Source of the DNA: an uncultured Elusimicrobia bacterium
GTDB lineage: Bacteria > Elusimicrobiota > Elusimicrobia > UBA1565 > UBA9628
Reading direction: 5' to 3'
Assembly: GCA_903874575.1 (NCBI GenBank)
Contig: CAIQSZ010000011.1
Coordinates: 1-7,260, forward strand
DNA length: 7,260 nucleotides
Made by a program: the position numbers and the translations under genes. The notes under the pieces were generated by a model, which saw only the letters and a list, made by a program, of their open reading frames with translations, searched no databases and was not told the origin of the DNA. Shown piece by piece: positions 1-6,366 of the stretch. Position 1 is the first letter of the stretch. Every line of letters begins with the position of its first letter.

Positions 1-1029
1 CGATCTGCCGAAGCCGCGCGGCGGCTTCGGGAACGCCGCGGCGTCGTAGATCAGCGTGACCGTGGCGGTGGACACGAAGGGAATTTCGCGCAGGCGCGAC
101 GCCAGTTCGGGGTCGAGCAGGTCGACCGCGTCGGCGAACGCGGGCGCGGGCGCGGCCGCGATCACCGCGTCGGCCTTGAAGATCCCGCGCGGCGTGACGA
201 CCTCCCAATATCCGCCGCGGCGATGGACCTCGCCCGCGGGGCAATCCAGGCGGACGCACCCGGCCGGAAGCCGCTGGGCCAAGACCTCGGCAACGCGCGA
301 CAAGCCGCTCTTGAGCGTCATGAAGGTCGAGAAGCCCTCGCGCCGCGGCGCGCGTTTGGGGCCGCGCAGCCACAGCGAGCGCGCCAGCCCGCCGCGCCTC
401 TCCATTTCGAGCAGTTGGGGAAAAGTGCTCTTGACGCTCATCTTCTCCGGGTCGCCCGCGAAGATGCCGGCCAGCATGGGGCCGACCAGACTGTCCAGCG
501 CCTCCGCGCCCAGGCGCCTGCGCGCGAAGTCGGCCAGCGATTCGTCCTCCGCCCCGCGCCCCGCGGGCATCAGAGGCTCCAGCGCCATGCGCAGCTTCGC
601 CTTCCACGAGAACAAGGGAGAGAAGGCGAAAGGCAGGAGCTTGGTGGGAGAGACCAACTGCATTCCCGCGGGCATGGGCAGCAATCGCCCGCCCTTGAGC
701 ACGCTGACCGTGGGATCGGGCGCGGTGCCGATGAGGTCGCCCTCCAGGCCCAGTTCGCGCACCAGGTCCAGCATCTCGGGCTTCAACGTCACGAAGCTGT
801 CGGGCCCGGTCTCGATGAGCGCGCCGTCGACGGTCTCGGTGCGGATCTTGCCCCCCAGCCGCGGAGACGATTCCAGCACCGTCACCTCGACGGGACGCCT
901 CAGCTTCACGGAGAGTTGGAACAGCTCGCGCGCCGCCGCGAGACCGGTGATGCCGGCCCCGATCACGACGATCCGGCGCGGCTCCTCGCCGCGCGGGCGC
1001 CTCAGCGAGCGGTCATTTCGTGGACGCAT
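1..1029 (-). CDS. hemY: HemY-type protoporphyrinogen/coproporphyrinogen oxidase, 3' end outside window
   Basis: FAD enzyme that oxidises protoporphyrinogen IX to protoporphyrin IX, or coproporphyrinogen III in the coproporphyrin-dependent branch; the sequence does not decide which. The window holds 343 residues of a family that usually has about 450-480, so the C-terminus is missing. Seen directly: an N-terminal Rossmann dinucleotide-binding motif GAGITG (residues 24-29), the second-strand acidic residue in VLES (E53), the RLGGKIRT motif (57-64), ETGPDSF (73-79), and the family-typical GIFAGDPEKMSVKSTFPQL segment. The longer spacing between the first and second Rossmann strands matches Bacillus HemY. 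The ATG at 1029-1027 lies inside hemE and gives an 18-residue basic leader before RIVVIGAG. A GTG at 966-964 (VIGAG) would start after hemE but would remove the first beta strand; a GGCGAGGAG stretch lies 15 bases upstream of it. It is the fourth gene of the minus-strand unit and overlaps hemE, so translational coupling is likely. Confidence 0.92.
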   Translation of the reverse strand, partial: MRPRNDRSLRRPRGEEPRRIVVIGAGITGLAAARELFQLSVKLRRPVEVTVLESSPRLGGKIRTETVDGALIETGPDSFVTLKPEMLDLVRELGLEGDLIGTAPDPTVSVLKGGRLLPMPAGMQLVSPTKLLPFAFSPLFSWKAKLRMALEPLMPAGRGAEDESLADFARRRLGAEALDSLVGPMLAGIFAGDPEKMSVKSTFPQLLEMERRGGLARSLWLRGPKRAPRREGFSTFMTLKSGLSRVAEVLAQRLPAGCVRLDCPAGEVHRRGGYWEVVTPRGIFKADAVIAAAPAPAFADAVDLLDPELASRLREIPFVSTATVTLIYDAAAFPKPPRGFGRS

Positions 1030-2039
1030 TTCGCGACGAAGTCGACGTTTTCGACGGGAGTGCCCGGCAGAATGCCGTGCCCCAGGTTGAAGATGTGCCC
1101 GTTGCGGCCGTGATTGCGGGCGACGACGTCGCGCACCGCGGTCTTCAAGGCTTTGCGCTCGGAAAACAGGAGGACGGGATCCAGGTTGCCTTGGACGGGC
1201 CGCCGCCCCAAGCGGCGGCGCGCGACGTCCAAGTCGATGCGCCAGTCCACGCCGACGACGTCCCCGCCCGCGGCGGCGAAGTCTTCCAGAAAGCCGTTGG
1301 TTCCGGTGCCGAACGAAATCACGGGCACGCCCCACTTCGCGGCCTCGGCCAGCACCCACGCGGAGTGCGGGCGCACGAAGCGGCGGTACTGCTCGGGAGT
1401 CAGCGCGCCGATCCAGGAGTCGAAGAGCTGGACGGCCTCGGCGCCGGCCTGGACCTGGCGCTTGAGATATTCGGCGGTCACCCGCCGGACCTTGAGCATC
1501 AGCGCGTGCCATAGGTCGGGACGGTCCGTCATCATCGCCTTGACGACTTTATAATGGTCGGACGGCCCGCCTTCGACCATGTAGCTGGCGACGGTGTACG
1601 GCGCCCCCGCGAAGCCGATGAGAGGAACCTTCCCGCCCAGTTCCTTGCGGATGAGGCGGACCGCGTCGTAGACGCAGCCCAGATCGGCGGCGGCGGTGGC
1701 CTCGTTCAAGCGCGCGACGTCGCGGTCGGTGCGCACCGGGTTCGAGATCGACGGGCCCGGCGCGAAACGCAGCTTGAGGCCCAAGGTCTCGACGGGCAGC
1801 AGGATGTCCGCGAACAGGATGGCGGCGTCGACGGGCAGGCGGCGGATCGGCTGCAGCGTGACCTCGCAGGCCAGCGCGGGCGTCTTGGCCAGTTCCAGAA
1901 TGGAGTGCTTCTTGCGCAGCGCGCGGTATTCCTCCATGTAGCGGCCGGCCTGGCGCATGAACCAGACGGGCGTCGCGTCCACAGGCAGCCCGCGGCAGGC
2001 GCGCAAAAAACGGCGGTTTTCCCTCGGCATGCCCGTCAT
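1002..2039 (-). CDS. hemE: Uroporphyrinogen decarboxylase
   Basis: Decarboxylates the four acetate side chains of uroporphyrinogen III to give coproporphyrinogen III in the cytoplasm, at the branch of heme from siroheme/B12 synthesis. The protein has 345 residues, the normal family length, and is complete. Signature motifs are all present: VWFMRQAGRY (residues 26-35, substrate-binding arginines R29 and R33), ILFADILL with the catalytic-type aspartate D78, GFAGAPYTVASYMVEGG (142-158, with Y153), QLFDSWIGAL (204-213, S208), VQGNLDP (282-288) and IFNLGHGILPGTPVENV (316-332, H321). The ATG at 2039-2037 was chosen because GGGGACGGA lies about 10 bases upstream; a second ATG at 2030 has no such site. 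The reading frame stays open upstream to 2162, but that part overlaps the end of the preceding gene and has no homology. The 53-base gap to that gene (2040-2092) shows no convincing terminator or promoter, so hemE is probably co-transcribed. The stop lies within the start region of hemY. Confidence 0.97.
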   Translation of the reverse strand: MTGMPRENRRFLRACRGLPVDATPVWFMRQAGRYMEEYRALRKKHSILELAKTPALACEVTLQPIRRLPVDAAILFADILLPVETLGLKLRFAPGPSISNPVRTDRDVARLNEATAAADLGCVYDAVRLIRKELGGKVPLIGFAGAPYTVASYMVEGGPSDHYKVVKAMMTDRPDLWHALMLKVRRVTAEYLKRQVQAGAEAVQLFDSWIGALTPEQYRRFVRPHSAWVLAEAAKWGVPVISFGTGTNGFLEDFAAAGGDVVGVDWRIDLDVARRRLGRRPVQGNLDPVLLFSERKALKTAVRDVVARNHGRNGHIFNLGHGILPGTPVENVDFVAKCVHEMTAR

Positions 2040-2092
2040 GATACCAATTCCGTCCCCGTCGGAGAAGATCGGGGGGGAAGGCGGAGCCTCGC

Positions 2093-3595
2093 TCAGGACG
2101 CCAAAAGCGTGTCGGCGGTGCGCAGGGTCTCCAGCAGGGACTCGTCGGTCTTCGCGCGCCACAGCTTGCGGCGCAGGTTCTCGTTGGTCACCAAGGAGGC
2201 GATGCGCTGGAGTATCTTGAGCTGAACGACGGGGGTCTCGGCGGGAGTCAGGATCAGGAAGACCAGGCGCACGGGGACGCCGTCCGGCGTGGGAAACGAG
2301 GGGGCCTTCGCGTAGCGGCCGACGGCGATGACGGGCTCGGACAGGCCGGAGAGCCGCGCGTGCGGAACCATGACGCCGCGGCCAACGGCGCTGGCGAACT
2401 TCGTCTCGCGCTCCCAGACGGCCTGGAGCGCGGCGTCGGCGTCCAGGTCGGGGCGGGCCGCCTTCAGGCGGATCATCAACGCCCGGATGGCGGCGCGGCG
2501 GTCGCCCGGCGGCAGATTGGCGTCGGTCGCCGCGCCGGCGAACAACTCGCCGTCGGCCCAGCCGCGCGGGCGGCCGAACTCGTCGCGCACCTCGCCGATG
2601 AGCTCCTCGATGATGTCTTCCAGCGTGAGCAGTCCCGCCGCGCGCCCCAGAGGGTCGCGGACGAGCGCCATATGGATGCCCTTATCGGGCATGGACTTGA
2701 CCAGCTTCTCCAGCGACTCGGAGTCGGTAACCTCGAACAGGTCGCGACGAAGCTTCTTGAGGTCGGGCTCGGAGCCTTCGTCCCTGAGCACGAGGTCCTT
2801 GACGTGGATGTAGCCGATCGCGGTGTCCAGCCCCAGCTCGCACAGCGGGTAGCGCGAGAAACGGTTCTCGCGGATCGACGCCACGTTCTCGGCCCACGGC
2901 CGCGCCAGCGACAGAAAAACGATCTTCTCGCGCGGGCACATGGCGTCGGAGGCTTTCGCGCTGGCGAAGTCGAACATGTTCTCCAGCAGGATCAGGCGCT
3001 CCAGCGGCATCGCGCCTTTCTCCTGCGTCTCGCCCAGCAGGACGCGCATTTCCTCGACGGTGACGCCGTGCTCGGCCTCGGACGCGGCTTTGAGCCGGAA
3101 CGCCTTCAGCACGCCCTTGGCCGCCCCCGTCGTCATCCGCACCGGCCAGCGCAGAAAGTAGGCGACGGCCTTGAGCGGCAGGGCGCCGAGCAAAGCGATC
3201 GGTTCCGCGTAGTGGATGGCGACCGCGCGCGGGATCAACTCCGCGAATACGATCTGAAGCACCGCCAATATCCCGACCGCGACGGCGAAGGCCAGCGCAT
3301 GCAGCCACGCCGACGGCACTCCGACGATCCAGGCCGCGAAATGCCTTTCCAACTGGGACATCACCTCGGGCTCGCCCACGGCCCCCAGCGCCAGGGAAAT
3401 CATGGTGATGCACAACTGCATCGCGGCCAGATACTCGTCGAACCTCGACAGTATGTCTTGGACCGCCAGGGCGGCGACGTTGCCCTTGCGCGCCTGCAGT
3501 TCGATGCGCGCCGGACGCGCGCGCATCAGCGCGAACTCCATCAGCACGAGGAGCGCGTTGGCCGCGACGAGCAGCAGGACGAGAAAATCGATCAT
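2093..3595 (-). CDS. CNNM (DUF21)-CBS pair membrane protein fused to a PTS EIIA domain
   Basis: Predicted membrane protein of the CorC/HlyC/CNNM group, linked to Mg2+/Co2+ transport or resistance, with an unusual tail; 500 residues. The N-terminal DUF21/CNNM region (about 1-185) has a first membrane segment at 3-22, the family stretch QLCITMISLALGAVGEP (60-76), a membrane segment at 97-121, FAELIPRAVAIHYAEPIAL (117-135; arginine replaces the usual lysine of the PK motif), and a hydrophobic stretch at 131-148. A CBS pair follows (about 213-340): DAMCPREKI, SRYPLCELGLDTAIGYIHVKDL, and the CorC-type GLLTLEDIIEELIGEVRDEF (321-340). Where CorC proteins normally carry the CorC_HlyC domain, this one has a linker (341-365) and a fructose/mannitol/Ntr-type EIIA domain (about 366-498) with candidate phospho-acceptor H412 in GVMVPHARL. 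Its ATG overlaps the upstream stop as ATGA and has no good Shine-Dalgarno, which points to reinitiation. Family assignment is firm; substrate and phosphorylation are inference. Confidence 0.93.
   Translation of the reverse strand: MIDFLVLLLVAANALLVLMEFALMRARPARIELQARKGNVAALAVQDILSRFDEYLAAMQLCITMISLALGAVGEPEVMSQLERHFAAWIVGVPSAWLHALAFAVAVGILAVLQIVFAELIPRAVAIHYAEPIALLGALPLKAVAYFLRWPVRMTTGAAKGVLKAFRLKAASEAEHGVTVEEMRVLLGETQEKGAMPLERLILLENMFDFASAKASDAMCPREKIVFLSLARPWAENVASIRENRFSRYPLCELGLDTAIGYIHVKDLVLRDEGSEPDLKKLRRDLFEVTDSESLEKLVKSMPDKGIHMALVRDPLGRAAGLLTLEDIIEELIGEVRDEFGRPRGWADGELFAGAATDANLPPGDRRAAIRALMIRLKAARPDLDADAALQAVWERETKFASAVGRGVMVPHARLSGLSEPVIAVGRYAKAPSFPTPDGVPVRLVFLILTPAETPVVQLKILQRIASLVTNENLRRKLWRAKTDESLLETLRTADTLLAS
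2102..2500 (-). other. PTS EIIA (fructose/Ntr-type) domain at the C-terminus of the CNNM protein
   Basis: Residues about 366-498 of the CNNM-family gene. The match rests on the pattern WERETKFASAVGRGVMVPHAR (the ExxxSTGIGxGVAIPH-like core of EIIA), the following DGVPVRLVFLILTP strand, and the amphipathic C-terminal helices VQLKILQRIASLV and LLETLRTADTLL. H412 (codon 2362-2360) aligns with the histidine that receives phosphate from HPr. The second conserved active-site histidine, normally in an HL..L motif, is a glutamine here (Q458, codon 2224-2222). The domain may therefore be a phosphorylation or nutrient sensor rather than a sugar-transport component. No EIIB, EIIC, HPr or EI gene is present in this window. 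Confidence 0.85.
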
Positions 3596-5841
3596 GCGAC
3601 GGACCGCGAAGCCGGGACGGCTTCTTCCAGGCGACGCGCCTCGGCCTTCAACCGCCGGAGATCCACCTTGCCGGAACCCAGCAACGGGAATTCCTCCACT
3701 TTATGGAAGCTCGTCTTGTCCGGAATCCACAGCTTGGGCAGGCCGGACTCCCGAACTTTCTTGAGGATCGCGTCGAGCCGGCGGTCCCCCTTGTAGAGGA
3801 CGACCAAGCGCTCGCCGCGACGGTCGTCGGGAACGCCGGAGACCGCGAACGCGGGGTCCAGTTCGCCGACGGCGTCCTGCAGGCTTTCCTCGACCTTGAC
3901 GTGCGGCACCATCTCCCCGCCGACCTTCGAGAAGCGCGACAGCCGGTCGGTGAGCGTGACGAAGCCGTCCTCGTCGATCCTGGCGACGTCGCCGGTCACG
4001 TAATAGCCGTCGCGGATGACCGCGCGCGTTTTCTCGTCGTCGTCGAGGTAGCCCTTCATCACGTTCGGCCCCTTGACGAGCAGGAGTCCCGGCGCGTCGG
4101 GACCGAGCGCCGCTCCGGTCTCCGGATCGACGACCTTCATGAACACGCCGGGCAGGGGCAGGCCCACGCTGCCCAGTTTGGTGCCCGCCTGCCTGACCCC
4201 CGGCCAATCGATGTCCGGAATGTTCACCGAAGCGACGGGCGACAATTCGGTCGCGCCGTAGCCTTCCAGCGGAGTGAGCCCGTACTTCTGCGCGAAGGCC
4301 TTGGCGACCTCCTCGCGCAGTTTCTCCGCGCCGGCCACGACGTAGCGCAAGGTCTTGAACTTCTCCGGCTCCACGCGGCGCATCCACGTCAGCAGGAAGG
4401 TCGGCGTGCCCAACAGGATAGTCGCCTTGCGCTTCTCGGCCAGCGAACCGACGGCGCGGGCGTCCAAGGGCGTCGAATGATAGGCCGCCTCCATGCCCAG
4501 GCACGCGGGCAGCCACAACGTGACCGTGAAGCCGAAAGAATGAAAGAACGGGAGCACGCCCAGCATGCAGTCCTCCGGGCCCAGCCGGATCACCTGCGCG
4601 ACCGCGTGGATGTTGGCCAGCACGTTGGAATGCGTCAGCATCACGCCCTTCGGCGTTCCCGTGGAGCCGCTGGTGAACATGACGGTCGCCAAGCGATCGA
4701 GCGGCCCGCGCGCCTTCGCGAACGCCGTGCGCTCCAGGACGAACGACGGCGTCAACGCGAACGCAAGGGCGGTCAGCGCTTTTTCAGCCGGCGAGATCGC
4801 AGCCGCTAGGTCCTCCAGATAGATTTTGCGCCCGCCGGGCTCCCAACCCAGCTTCTCGACGACCTTGCGCGACGTGACGACGGTCCTGACCCCGGCTTTG
4901 GCCGCGCAAGCGTCCACGACGTCCTTGGACGCCGTATAGTTGAGGTTGATGGGCACGCGTCCGCGAAGGGACAGGCCCAGGTTGGACAGCGCGCCGGGGA
5001 CCGACGGCGGCACCAGCACCGCGACGCGTTCCTCGCCGGGCGTCGCGCGCTCGATGGCCCGGCCCAGGAGATGCGCGCCCGCCAGCGCGGCCAACGCGCT
5101 GAGCCGCGTTCCGCTCGAGTCGGACAGGCCCGCGCGCCACAAACGCTTCTTGGCCTGGCGCGCGAACATCAACGGCGGAGGAAGCGAGCCGGCCAGACGA
5201 TGGCGGAAGGCCTCGGCCGCCAGTTCCAAGACGGCCTGCCGCGCCTCGAACGCCGTCGAAGACGACTTCAGCGGCCCGCCGAAGCTCACCGTCACGCGGT
5301 AAGGGACGCGGCGCGGCCGCTTGAACAGAATCTTGCCCCCGGAAAAGCTGAAGACGCTCCCCCAGACCTCGTCCAGATGAACCGGCACGATGGGCGCGTC
5401 CACGTCCTCGACCATGCGCTCGAAGCCTTTCTTGAAGCGCTGCATCTGCCCGTGGCGGGAGATGCCGCCTTCGGCGAAGATGCAGACCACCTCGCCGTCC
5501 ATCATGCGCTCGCGCGCTTTTTTGAAAGACTCCGCCAGCGCCTTCGAGCCGTCGACGCTGGAAACCGGAATGCAGCCCAGCGCGCGAAACAAGCGGCCCG
5601 CCACGGGAAGATCGTAGTACTGCCGCAGAATCAGGAAGCGCACCGGGCGCCGGCTCGCCATCAGGATCAGGATCGCGTCGATGAACGAGACGTGGTTGGA
5701 AACCAGCAGGACCGGCCCCCCCGACGGCACGTTCTCGCCGCCGACGACGCGGATCGCGTAGAGGACGCCGATGATGGGACGCAACAACAAGCGCACGAAG
5801 ACATCCGTCAGGCGCGAGGAACGGTCGTTCGGGGTGGGCAT
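3592..5841 (-). CDS. aas: Aas-like bifunctional acyltransferase / acyl-ACP (acyl-CoA) synthetase
   Basis: Predicted inner-membrane-associated enzyme that activates a fatty acid with ATP and transfers it to a lysophospholipid, as E. coli Aas does for 2-acyl-glycerophosphoethanolamine. It has 749 residues; E. coli Aas has 719. The N-terminal PlsC-type acyltransferase domain (about 17-215) carries the HX4D motif NHVSFID (H50, D55) and the FAEGGISR substrate motif (123-130). The C-terminal AMP-binding ligase (about 240-735) has the P-loop FTSGSTGTPKGVMLTH (389-404), EGYGATELSP (526-535), YVTGDVARIDEDGFV (614-628, D618) and LLGSGKVD with the expected catalytic lysine K725. A hydrophobic segment at 17-33 could anchor it. 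The ATG at 5841-5839 begins just before the acyltransferase homology; the open frame extends to 6213 but that part is antisense to the divergent PC4 gene. No MFS (LplT-type) domain is fused. It is the first gene of the minus-strand unit; its stop overlaps the next start as ATGA. Acyl acceptor and carrier (ACP or CoA) are inferred. Confidence 0.9.
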   Translation of the reverse strand: MPTPNDRSSRLTDVFVRLLLRPIIGVLYAIRVVGGENVPSGGPVLLVSNHVSFIDAILILMASRRPVRFLILRQYYDLPVAGRLFRALGCIPVSSVDGSKALAESFKKARERMMDGEVVCIFAEGGISRHGQMQRFKKGFERMVEDVDAPIVPVHLDEVWGSVFSFSGGKILFKRPRRVPYRVTVSFGGPLKSSSTAFEARQAVLELAAEAFRHRLAGSLPPPLMFARQAKKRLWRAGLSDSSGTRLSALAALAGAHLLGRAIERATPGEERVAVLVPPSVPGALSNLGLSLRGRVPINLNYTASKDVVDACAAKAGVRTVVTSRKVVEKLGWEPGGRKIYLEDLAAAISPAEKALTALAFALTPSFVLERTAFAKARGPLDRLATVMFTSGSTGTPKGVMLTHSNVLANIHAVAQVIRLGPEDCMLGVLPFFHSFGFTVTLWLPACLGMEAAYHSTPLDARAVGSLAEKRKATILLGTPTFLLTWMRRVEPEKFKTLRYVVAGAEKLREEVAKAFAQKYGLTPLEGYGATELSPVASVNIPDIDWPGVRQAGTKLGSVGLPLPGVFMKVVDPETGAALGPDAPGLLLVKGPNVMKGYLDDDEKTRAVIRDGYYVTGDVARIDEDGFVTLTDRLSRFSKVGGEMVPHVKVEESLQDAVGELDPAFAVSGVPDDRRGERLVVLYKGDRRLDAILKKVRESGLPKLWIPDKTSFHKVEEFPLLGSGKVDLRRLKAEARRLEEAVPASRSVA

Positions 5842-5850
5842 CAAACTCCG

Positions 5851-5879
5851 AGTATAAAGGTCCCTGGAGGGGCGGTCAA
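5851..5879 (-). promoter_or_regulatory. Sigma-70-type promoter of the aas-hem unit
   Basis: On the minus strand the sequence reads TTGACC (5879-5874), a 17-base spacer (5873-5857), then TATACT (5856-5851). That is five of six matches to each consensus hexamer with optimal spacing. The predicted start of transcription, about seven bases beyond the -10 element, falls near 5844, only about three bases before the aas ATG at 5841. The nine bases between the -10 and the ATG (CGGAGTTTG) leave almost no room for a ribosome binding site on the mRNA. The transcript should therefore be leaderless or nearly so. This is a prediction from sequence only. Confidence 0.75.
5853..5858 (+). promoter_or_regulatory. 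Possible -10 element (TATAAA) of the PC4-prc unit
   Basis: TATAAA on the plus strand matches five of six bases of the -10 consensus and lies 49 bases before the ATG of the PC4-like gene, giving a leader of roughly 40 bases. It shares the TATA core with the minus-strand -10 element, so the two polymerases would compete for the same bases. No good -35 hexamer stands at 16-18 bases upstream; TTCGGG at 5828-5833 is poor and 19 bases away. Plus-direction activity is therefore much less certain than the minus-strand promoter. Confidence 0.35.
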
Positions 5880-5892
5880 GCCCCGTGTTTTT
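5869..5892 (+). repeat. GGGGC/GCCCC inverted repeat followed by a T-run in the divergent spacer
   Basis: A perfect 5-base inverted repeat, GGGGC (5869-5873) and GCCCC (5880-5884), encloses a 6-base loop GGTCAA that is exactly the complement of the aas -35 hexamer. On the plus strand it is followed after three bases (GTG) by TTTTT at 5888-5892. It could be a protein-binding site over the -35 element, or a weak terminator/attenuator hairpin in the PC4-prc leader. The stem is short, so a chance occurrence in GC-rich DNA is also possible. Confidence 0.35.
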
Positions 5893-5899
5893 GTAGGAT

Positions 5900-5904
5900 G
5901 GAGG
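5900..5904 (+). promoter_or_regulatory. Ribosome binding site of the PC4-like gene
   Basis: GGAGG lies only three bases before the ATG at 5908, closer than the usual 5-9. AGGA at 5895-5898 is nine bases away and could serve instead. Together they support the ATG at 5908; the out-of-frame ATG at 5898 opens only a ten-codon frame. Confidence 0.6.
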
Positions 5905-5907
5905 CCT

Positions 5908-6366
5908 ATGCCAGAATCCCGCGAATTTAAACCGCTCAAGGAACTGGGCGAAATCCCTCTCGGCGGCAACAGCGTCCTCAAGTTCTACGTCGACGAGTTC
6001 AAGGGCCACACGTACGGCTCCATCCGCACCTTCATCAGCGGGGAAACCTATTCCGGGCCCACGAAGGCCGGAGTCACCCTCAACGGGCGCATCCTGAACG
6101 AGACGATCCCCGTCGTCGAAAAGCTCCCTCCCGAGCCCGCGTCCGCGGAAGACGTCGAGCTGGCCCGCTGGCCGAAGAAGATGGGCGTCGAACTGGTCGC
6201 GCGCATCGCTCACTTCAAGGACGACGTCGGTCTGGACCTGCGCGAATGGGTGGATGAGGCGGACTATAAAGGCTGGTCCAAGAAAGGCGTGCGCATCCCT
6301 TACAAAGATCTGCCCAAGGCGCTCGCCTTCCTGCGCGCGATGAAGCCGCTGGTCGTCAAATCCTGA
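5908..6366 (+). CDS. Tandem PC4/p15-like ssDNA-binding protein
   Basis: A 152-residue protein without signal peptide or membrane segment, so cytoplasmic. Residues about 16-73 resemble the PC4 (transcriptional coactivator p15) C-terminal domain: strands ending in YGSIRTFI, then the YSGPTKAGVTL turn (48-58). Residues about 88-146 repeat the pattern: LDLREWV, then YKGWSKKGVRI (120-130), then a helix KDLPKALAFLRAM. The two halves align without gaps at an offset of 72 residues (R40/R112, Y48/Y120, G50/G122, K53/K125, G55/G127, V56/V128). PC4 proteins normally dimerise to bind single-stranded or melted DNA, so one chain with two copies may act as a built-in dimer; that is inference. It is the first gene of the plus-strand unit, its stop overlaps the prc start as TGATG, and it faces the aas promoter across 66 bases. 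The PC4 call rests on motif pattern, so moderate certainty for function. Confidence 0.78.
   Translation: MPESREFKPLKELGEIPLGGNSVLKFYVDEFKGHTYGSIRTFISGETYSGPTKAGVTLNGRILNETIPVVEKLPPEPASAEDVELARWPKKMGVELVARIAHFKDDVGLDLREWVDEADYKGWSKKGVRIPYKDLPKALAFLRAMKPLVVKS

Noticed and set aside
56..1554. Long plus-strand open frames opposite hemY and hemE
   Set aside because: They are antisense to genes with complete family motifs, are rich in Arg/Ala/Ser/Pro as expected from the reverse of GC-rich codons, and show no recognisable domain.
2028..2092. Possible internal promoter (TATCAT next to the hemE start) or terminator in the gap before hemE
   Set aside because: TATCAT overlaps the start codon and has no -35 partner; the gap has only short, unconvincing inverted repeats and no T-run.
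2040..2162. Upstream extension of the hemE reading frame
   Set aside because: It overlaps the C-terminal EIIA coding region of the preceding gene, and hemE homology begins only after 2039.
2360..3796. A 478-codon plus-strand open frame opposite the CNNM-EIIA gene
   Set aside because: The composition (Arg, Gln, His, Gly) is typical of a mirror frame of a GC-rich gene, and it runs across the ATGA junction of two real minus-strand genes.
3703..4809. A 368-codon plus-strand open frame opposite the aas ligase domain
   Set aside because: Shadow of the AMP-ligase coding frame with no motif of its own.
5071..5907. Upstream extension of the PC4-like gene reading frame
   Set aside because: It is antisense to aas; the ribosome binding site and homology support the ATG at 5908.
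5842..6213. Upstream extension of the aas reading frame
   Set aside because: It is antisense to the PC4-like gene and lacks homology; the acyltransferase domain and the promoter both fit the ATG at 5841.
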